Of a stretch of 64,000 nucleotides of DNA, positions 59,179 to 64,000 are shown one piece after another. The notes beneath the pieces were generated by a model that saw only the letters and a program-made list of their open reading frames with translations, made no database searches and was not told where the DNA came from. The DNA is from UBA2943 sp946534895. Lineage in GTDB: Bacteria > Bacillota > Clostridia > Christensenellales > Aristaeellaceae. Within the stretch, counting starts at the first letter, position 1. Every line of letters begins with the position of its first letter. Made by a program: the position numbers and the translations under genes. The DNA lies in the NCBI GenBank assembly GCA_946534895.1, contig CAMNDE010000004.1, positions 1-64,000 on the forward strand, written 5' to 3'.

Positions 59179-61128
59179 GTGAATCCCGCCATTGACCGTC
59201 TCCCTGCTCTGCCGCTCATCGCCAATGATCCCTATTATTCCGTCTGGATGCCCGCCGACACCCTGAACAGTGCCGAATCCATTCACTGGTCCGGAGCCCC
59301 GAAGCATCTCGATGGATCCGTGTCAGTCGACGGCCGGGAATTCAGCTTTCTGGGCAAGAGTTCCAGACCGGGCATGCAGACCACTGCGCTGCGTGTCACG
59401 CCCACCCGCACCATCAGTGTCATGGAAGCCGGCGGTGTGGAGCTGACCGTCACCTTCTGCTCCCCCGCGCTGCCGGATGATCCGGACACTCTGTCCACGC
59501 CTGTCACGTTCGTGGATTTTTCCCTTCGTTCCCTGGACGGAAAAGTGCATCAGGTGGACCTGCACTTCTCCGCTTCCGCTGATCTGTGCTTCGACGGGCA
59601 GGTCATGCCTCAGATGCTGGGTGATGCCTTCACCGACGAAACTCTGCACATGGCCTTTGTCGGTCAGGCGCAGCAGCATGTGCTCGGGCACTCCGGCGAC
59701 CATATCACCATGGACTGGGGATACCTGTACCTGGCCTCCGCAGACATGGCCGGTCAGGATCCCGCCCGCGGCGTGTACTCTGACCGGAGCTTTTCCATAT
59801 CATCCGAGCCCCAAAGCACGTTCCTGATGCTCGGCTATGACGATATCGCGTCCATCAACTACTTCGGCACCTTCTGCCGTGCCTGGGGCCTGCGCGGCGG
59901 AAAAACGCTTCCCCAGGCCCTGAAGGAGTTTGCCCGCCAGCACGACTTGATCCTCAGCAGGTGCGCAGCGCTAGACGAACAGATTCTCGGGCGCGCCAGG
60001 GATATCGGCGGAGACGACTATACCCGGATTGCGGCAGCCGCCTGGCGCCACACGTTTGCCGCGCACAAGCTCATTGCCACGCCCGACGGCGAGATGGCGC
60101 TGCTGTCCAAGGAAAACGATTCAAACGGCTGCATCGGCACCGTGGACGTCAGCTATCCGTCCATTCCCCTGTTCCTCGCTTTCTGCCCCGAACTGGTCAA
60201 TGCCCTTTGCCGGCCGGTGCTGACCTTTGCCTCCATGCCGGTATGGCAGGAAGACTTTGCCCCGCATGATGTCGGGCGCTATCCCTGGGCAACCGGTCAG
60301 GTCTATGCCGCGCGCAGGCGTCTGCCCAACGGCCAGGTATCCCTGCCCTACTATCTGTATCCTTCGGGAAGCGATGTCTATGACCCACGGTATCAGATGC
60401 CGGTGGAGGAATGCGGCAACATGCTGATCATGCTGGAAGCCGCCGCATCCTTTGGAGCGGACGACACCCTGATCCGCCGCTTCAGACCGCTCCTGGACCG
60501 CTGGGTGACCTATCTGGACACCTATGGGGAGGATCCCGGGGAACAGCTGTGCACGGACGACTTTGCCGGACACCTGGCCCGGAACATCAATCTGTCCGCC
60601 AAGGCTGTAGCAGGCATTGCCTGTTACGCGCGGATTCTTGCAAGACTCGGCGACGATCAGGCAAGCGCGCGCTGGGCCCGGCGTGCCCGGGATATGGCAC
60701 AGAGCTGGCTTAAGCGCGCACAGGGCGCTGACGGCACCGCGCTCACCTTTGACGGACAGGGCTGGAGCATGAAGTATAATCTGGTCTGGGACCGTGTTCT
60801 CGGCCTGAATCTCCTGCCGGAAGACTTCTACGACCGGGAAACCCGCAGCTATCTCACACATATGAACGAGTATGGACTCCCGCTGGATTCCCGTGCTGAC
60901 TATACCAAGTCCGACTGGCTGGTCTGGTCCGCCTCCATGGCATCTTCCCCTGAAGTGTTCCGCAGTCTCATCGCTCCCCTTGCGCACTATCTGCGCTCCA
61001 CATCCACCCGGCTGCCCTTCTCCGACTGGTACGACACGAAAACCGGTCGCTTTGTCGCCTTCATCGGGCGCAGCGTGCAGGGCGGCGTATACATGCCCTT
61101 TCTCACATTCCCGGCATCCCGCAGCTGA
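59179..61128 (+). CDS. DUF4965/DUF5127-type protein (glutaminase-A-like fold)
   Basis: A 649-residue cytosolic protein of the group annotated with DUF5127, DUF4965 and DUF1793 (fungal GtaA relatives). Its start LPLIANDPYYSVWMPADTLN is diagnostic. Middle beta region to about 280, then an alpha-helical barrel: WRHTFAAHKLIATPDGEMALLSKENDSNGCIGTVDVSYP, RYPWATGQVYA, ECGNMLIMLEAAA, KYNLVWDRVLGLNLLP, and the end GRSVQGGVYMPFL. Many relatives act on carbohydrates (alpha/alpha-barrel hydrolases), so glycosidase activity is more likely than glutaminase. It lacks a signal peptide. Start GTG has AAAGGA about nine bases upstream. Confidence 0.82.
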   Translation: MNPAIDRLPALPLIANDPYYSVWMPADTLNSAESIHWSGAPKHLDGSVSVDGREFSFLGKSSRPGMQTTALRVTPTRTISVMEAGGVELTVTFCSPALPDDPDTLSTPVTFVDFSLRSLDGKVHQVDLHFSASADLCFDGQVMPQMLGDAFTDETLHMAFVGQAQQHVLGHSGDHITMDWGYLYLASADMAGQDPARGVYSDRSFSISSEPQSTFLMLGYDDIASINYFGTFCRAWGLRGGKTLPQALKEFARQHDLILSRCAALDEQILGRARDIGGDDYTRIAAAAWRHTFAAHKLIATPDGEMALLSKENDSNGCIGTVDVSYPSIPLFLAFCPELVNALCRPVLTFASMPVWQEDFAPHDVGRYPWATGQVYAARRRLPNGQVSLPYYLYPSGSDVYDPRYQMPVEECGNMLIMLEAAASFGADDTLIRRFRPLLDRWVTYLDTYGEDPGEQLCTDDFAGHLARNINLSAKAVAGIACYARILARLGDDQASARWARRARDMAQSWLKRAQGADGTALTFDGQGWSMKYNLVWDRVLGLNLLPEDFYDRETRSYLTHMNEYGLPLDSRADYTKSDWLVWSASMASSPEVFRSLIAPLAHYLRSTSTRLPFSDWYDTKTGRFVAFIGRSVQGGVYMPFLTFPASRS

Positions 61129-61144
61129 TTCTGCCGAAAGAATT

Positions 61145-61191
61145 CCACGAAAAACCGGGACAGGCCTGAAGCCTGCCCCGATTTTTCGTGG
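61145..61191 (+). terminator. bidirectional terminator between DUF4965 and EamA genes
   Basis: Stem CGGGACAGGC with GCCTGCCCCG (one mismatch) inside outer arms CCACGAAAAA and TTTTTCGTGG. T-runs on both sides terminate the convergent transcripts. Confidence 0.87.
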
Positions 61192-61198
61192 ACATTTT

Positions 61199-62191
61199 TC
61201 ATTGTTTCGTTTCCGGAGTCCGCTGTTTCCCGGCGGCATGCTCGGAATTGACCATGACAATCCCCAGGCTCACCAGCAGCAGGGCAGCCAGGCCGTTCCA
61301 GGAAAACGCCTCCGTGCCCTCACCCAGAAGCAGCGCGGAAAGCAGTACGCCCATGACCGGGTTCATGAAGCCCAGAATCGATACCCGGCTCACCGGATTA
61401 TACTTGAGCAGCAGTCCCCAGAGCGTATAGGCACCGGCACTGATCAGTCCGAGATACAGAAGATTCCAGACACAGGCGGGCGAAGCAAAGTTCAGCTTCC
61501 CGCCCATGCACATGCCCATCAGGAAAAGCGCGGCCCCGCCCGCGGCAAACTGATATCCGCTGAGCGTCACCGGGTTCTCCCTGCGCGAAAAATTCTTGAT
61601 CAGGCAGCTGGAAAAAGCATAGAAGCATGACGCCGCCAGCATGGCGCCTTCCCCGGCCAGCGTCATGGAACTTTCGGAGACAAGCGCACTCTGTCCGCCC
61701 AGAAGGATGATGATCCCCACCATGCCCACCACGCAGCCCGCCAGCTTCCGGCGGGTCAGCTTCTCAGAACGGAACAGACCGACAGCAAAGAGGATGGCCA
61801 GAAAATTGCCGGAAGAATTGATCACTGTGCCCCGCACGCCCGACGTATGCGCCAGAGCCGTGAAAAAGAAGTAGTACTGGCCCACGGTCTGCACCAGGGC
61901 CAGAATGCCCACCATGCCCCATGAATCCCTGCCGGGAAACAGCAGGCGCCTGGAAAGCAGGGAGCCGGACGCAATGGTCATCATGCCGGCCAGAAGAAAC
62001 CGTGCACCGGCCAGCATGATTCTCGAAGATGTGTCATCCGGCGGTATCCCAAAAAGCTGATAGGCAATCTTGATGGTGGTGGAAGCACTGCCCCAGAGCA
62101 CACAGCACACAAGCGCCCCCAGAAACACCACCAGAGGCCGTGTCCATATCCGCTCCGGTCCGCCGGCCGTTTTCTGCCCTGCGTCCGTCAT
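61199..62191 (-). CDS. EamA/DMT-family transporter (second)
   Basis: A 330-residue ten-helix exporter of the DMT superfamily. PLVVFLGALVCCVLWGSASTTIKIAYQLFGI opens the first repeat; SCFYAFSSCLIKNFSRRENP and GFMNPVMGVLLSALLLGEG mark the second (the last is the helix 9-10 P-V-x-x-xL motif). ATG 62191 follows AAGGA; an upstream start at 62239 is poor. Transcribed 32 bases after the GNAT-deaminase gene. Unrelated in detail to the transporter at 715-1572. Confidence 0.87.
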   Translation of the reverse strand: MTDAGQKTAGGPERIWTRPLVVFLGALVCCVLWGSASTTIKIAYQLFGIPPDDTSSRIMLAGARFLLAGMMTIASGSLLSRRLLFPGRDSWGMVGILALVQTVGQYYFFFTALAHTSGVRGTVINSSGNFLAILFAVGLFRSEKLTRRKLAGCVVGMVGIIILLGGQSALVSESSMTLAGEGAMLAASCFYAFSSCLIKNFSRRENPVTLSGYQFAAGGAALFLMGMCMGGKLNFASPACVWNLLYLGLISAGAYTLWGLLLKYNPVSRVSILGFMNPVMGVLLSALLLGEGTEAFSWNGLAALLLVSLGIVMVNSEHAAGKQRTPETKQ

Positions 62192-62223
62192 GTATTCCTT
62201 CCGCTCCCTTCCCCTGTGCACGC

Positions 62224-63132
62224 TCAGTGTATCCACCACTCCGGCGTCAGCTCACCCAGGGTTGACACCCGGTCTTCCTCAAAATTGAGCATGATTTCAA
62301 TCTTCTCAAAGCTGTCCGGCATCAGCTGGACCATGAGTTCCCTGCACGCTCCGCACGGCGCACCGGTCCTGCCGTCCGGCATTACGGTCATTACCCTGCA
62401 GATCTTCTGCTCACCGGCCGTGAGCATGGAAAAGATAGCACTGCGCTCCGCACAAATGCCAAGGCTTGAGCATGTATCCACGCACACCCCGGTATAGATT
62501 CTGCCCGACTCAGACTGAACCGCGGCAGCCACGCCTCCGGCATCCACATACCTGGAAACCTGCCGGCCATGCTGGACAGCCAGGGCCGCATCCCGCATCC
62601 GCACCCAGTTCCACCGCTCCCGGGTCATGAGGTTCACATGCCCGATCCGCACTTCATGCATGAGCGGAACATCCACGTCCGGGGTAGTCCACTGATAGCG
62701 GAACCCGCACTTTTCCTGAACGCGCCGGGAGCGCTCATTTCCCTCGTAATAGCCGCACCAGACCTTCTGCATGCCCATGTCTTCAAAGGCATGCCGCAGC
62801 ATTTCCCGCACCGCTTCGGGCATGATGCCCTGCCCCCAGAAAGGCCTGCCCAGCCAGTAGCCCATTTCGCACTCATCATTGCGGTCCGTCATGTCGGTCT
62901 GCCCGTTCATTTTCAGGCCTATGCTTCCAATAGGCCTGCCGTCCTTTTTCAGGCACACAGCGTACACCTCGCGCACCGACAGCACATTGCGGATCACATC
63001 CAGGCTCTGTGCCACACTTGTATGCGCCGGCCATCCGGCAATGGGACCCACATCCGGATCGCTGGCATATCGGTACAGTTCTTCCGCATCGCTTTCCACC
63101 CAGGGCCGCAGGATCAGTCTTTCGGTCTGCAT
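62224..63132 (-). CDS. GNAT acetyltransferase fused to cytidine deaminase-like domain
   Basis: A 302-residue bifunctional-looking protein. Residues 1-165 form a RimJ/RimL-type GNAT: TERLILRPWVESDAEELYRY and GYWLGRPFWGQGIMPEAVREML, with an intact acetyl-CoA loop. Residues about 172-302 form a zinc-dependent deaminase: ICAERSAIFSM (Cys227, Glu229) and APCGACRELM (Cys260, Cys263), as in cytidine deaminase and blasticidin-S deaminase. The spacing of the zinc ligands is normal. Detoxification of a nucleoside or aminonucleoside antibiotic is possible, combined with a DMT exporter just downstream. ATG 63132 has GGAGG seven bases upstream. Confidence 0.87.
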   Translation of the reverse strand: MQTERLILRPWVESDAEELYRYASDPDVGPIAGWPAHTSVAQSLDVIRNVLSVREVYAVCLKKDGRPIGSIGLKMNGQTDMTDRNDECEMGYWLGRPFWGQGIMPEAVREMLRHAFEDMGMQKVWCGYYEGNERSRRVQEKCGFRYQWTTPDVDVPLMHEVRIGHVNLMTRERWNWVRMRDAALAVQHGRQVSRYVDAGGVAAAVQSESGRIYTGVCVDTCSSLGICAERSAIFSMLTAGEQKICRVMTVMPDGRTGAPCGACRELMVQLMPDSFEKIEIMLNFEEDRVSTLGELTPEWWIH

Positions 63133-63252
63133 GTTCACGCCTCCCCTCTTCCCGCTTGCTCATGCACTCCAGACTTTTCGCACAGAATCATATCACAGGC
63201 AGTGCCCGGCTGAAAAGTGTGCACAGGTCCCGGACATCGACTGACAGCACAG

Positions 63253-63286
63253 AAAGAACCGCCGCAGGCATGCTGCGCGGTTCTTT
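63253..63286 (-). terminator. hairpin after the esterase gene
   Basis: Stem AAAGAACCG-CGCAG with CTGCG-CGGTTCTTT and a five-base loop (one bulged base). On the minus strand it ends in TTCTTTC. It is the likely terminator of the esterase, 84 bases after its stop. Confidence 0.65.
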
Positions 63287-63369
63287 CCGGAAATCATCAT
63301 TTTTTCTGTCCCAGAGCATGCAGGCCATGCCGCGGTTTCTCAGGTCCGTCATCCGTTTCTCTGAGACCA

Positions 63370-64000
63370 TCAGGGATCCGGTACAATGAATTCCCGGACA
63401 AAGGGTTCTTCTCTCGTGCACGGTTTCCAAAGAGGCTGACCGTTTCCATTGGGATCGCCTGTGCGCATGAACGCGCTCCACGCGTCCAGCATGTCCCGGC
63501 TCAGCATCCGGTCCTGTTCCGTCCATGGCCGCCAGCACCGGTCCAGCGTGCCCATCATGTACCACAGTTCCGCTGAATGCCAGGCACCCTGTGCATCGCC
63601 CGGCAGATCCCTGGCAAAGCAGTACACATAAGCGGGCTTTCTGCCCAGGTCTTCCAGTTTATGGCTGAATGCCACACTGCCCCTGTACAGGGGTGCCTGT
63701 GTCCGGTCCCCGTCTGACATGCCGCTCATCAGATCATCCTTCGTGCATCCGATCATATAGGGAATATCCCGGATTTCCCCCCGGTCCATGAGCTCCGTGC
63801 AGTTGTCCGTAAGGAAATACCCGTCAATGCACGGCCGCAGGAAGAGGCCGCCTGCCCGCTTTTCCACTTCCCGTGAGAGCGGCTCCAGCATGGCATACAC
63901 GTCTTCTGCGGGCATCGCGCGCATTTCCTCCAGATTTCGGACGCCGGCAAGGTCCGAGAACACTTTTCCGAACTCCTCCGCTTCCCGGAGCGTGAAGGCG
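63370..64000 (-). CDS. Type-B carboxylesterase, C-terminal part (cut by window edge)
   Basis: The last 210 residues of a carboxylesterase of the para-nitrobenzyl esterase/cholinesterase type. RPCIDGYFLTD, IPYMIGCTKDD (with the acidic residue after the serine domain), AWHSAELWYMMGTL (the catalytic His region, HSAEL) and ARDMLDAWSAFMRTGDPNG-like C-terminus are typical. The gene runs off the right edge, so the nucleophile serine and any signal peptide are unseen. Confidence 0.9.
   Translation of the reverse strand, partial: AFTLREAEEFGKVFSDLAGVRNLEEMRAMPAEDVYAMLEPLSREVEKRAGGLFLRPCIDGYFLTDNCTELMDRGEIRDIPYMIGCTKDDLMSGMSDGDRTQAPLYRGSVAFSHKLEDLGRKPAYVYCFARDLPGDAQGAWHSAELWYMMGTLDRCWRPWTEQDRMLSRDMLDAWSAFMRTGDPNGNGQPLWKPCTREEPFVREFIVPDP

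Noticed and set aside
1..64000. CRISPR arrays, tRNA/rRNA, insertion sequences, phage genes
   Set aside because: I looked for regular repeats, tRNA-like cloverleafs and transposase motifs and found none. The inverted repeats here are promoters or terminators.

Overview
The window is a GC-rich (mid-50s %, estimated by eye) piece of a bacterial chromosome. It probably comes from an anaerobic Bacillota, class Clostridia and possibly Christensenellales-like. The evidence is the LplB/YtcP-type sugar ABC transporter, two-FeoA Feo operon, CD1871A-like CxxC protein, TIGR04076/SPL-type radical SAM pair, DUF6320 zinc-ribbon membrane protein, AGGAGG-type ribosome sites, and many DUF5107/DUF6259/DUF4838 carbohydrate proteins typical of gut and rumen clostridia. 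That placement is inference. No rRNA, tRNA, CRISPR array, phage gene or insertion sequence was seen. Both edges cut genes: pfkA on the left and a type-B carboxylesterase on the right.

1-13 kb holds housekeeping and small modules. These are pfkA (partial), a DMT exporter, a ParB/Srx-HAD fusion followed by a stand-alone HAD paralogue, a TIGR04076 protein overlapping an SPL-like radical SAM gene, a three-gene ABC-2 exporter, an iron-regulated-looking feoA-feoA-feoB operon with a 57-aa Cys-rich membrane protein and an HMA metallochaperone, and a HAD phosphatase with asparaginase I.

13-42 kb is a large carbohydrate-utilisation region. One minus-strand unit has a GH35 beta-galactosidase and a DUF5107-TPR protein, read away from an AraC regulator. 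A second, five-gene minus-strand unit has DUF5107-TPR, DUF6259, double GNAT, DUF4838 and DUF6259, read away from a LacI-like sensor that lacks the usual N-terminal HTH. Next come a plus-strand LplB/YtcP/binding-protein importer and an isomerase, GH39-like glycosidase, ROK kinase and phosphomannose-isomerase-like block, then a mutarotase. None of the enzymes has a signal peptide. The model is therefore uptake of an oligosaccharide, intracellular cleavage by several uncharacterised glycosidase-like enzymes, and entry of the sugar through an isomerase and a kinase. This is the best candidate for an undescribed system.

42-51 kb has a Tat-exported amidohydrolase, a ferric-iron-type ABC importer whose fused permease carries a large extra N-terminal domain, and a phosphoesterase/acyltransferase/DUF6320 group. 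51-64 kb has a macro-domain fusion protein, a deformylase-like/monooxygenase/ACT operon, an extracytoplasmic thiol-redox operon (CxxC membrane protein, polyferredoxin-thioredoxin fusion, TlpA-like protein, secreted protein), a DUF4965-type enzyme, another DMT exporter, a GNAT-cytidine deaminase fusion and the partial esterase. Many genes sit in tight or overlapping operons, and intrinsic terminators mark most unit ends.
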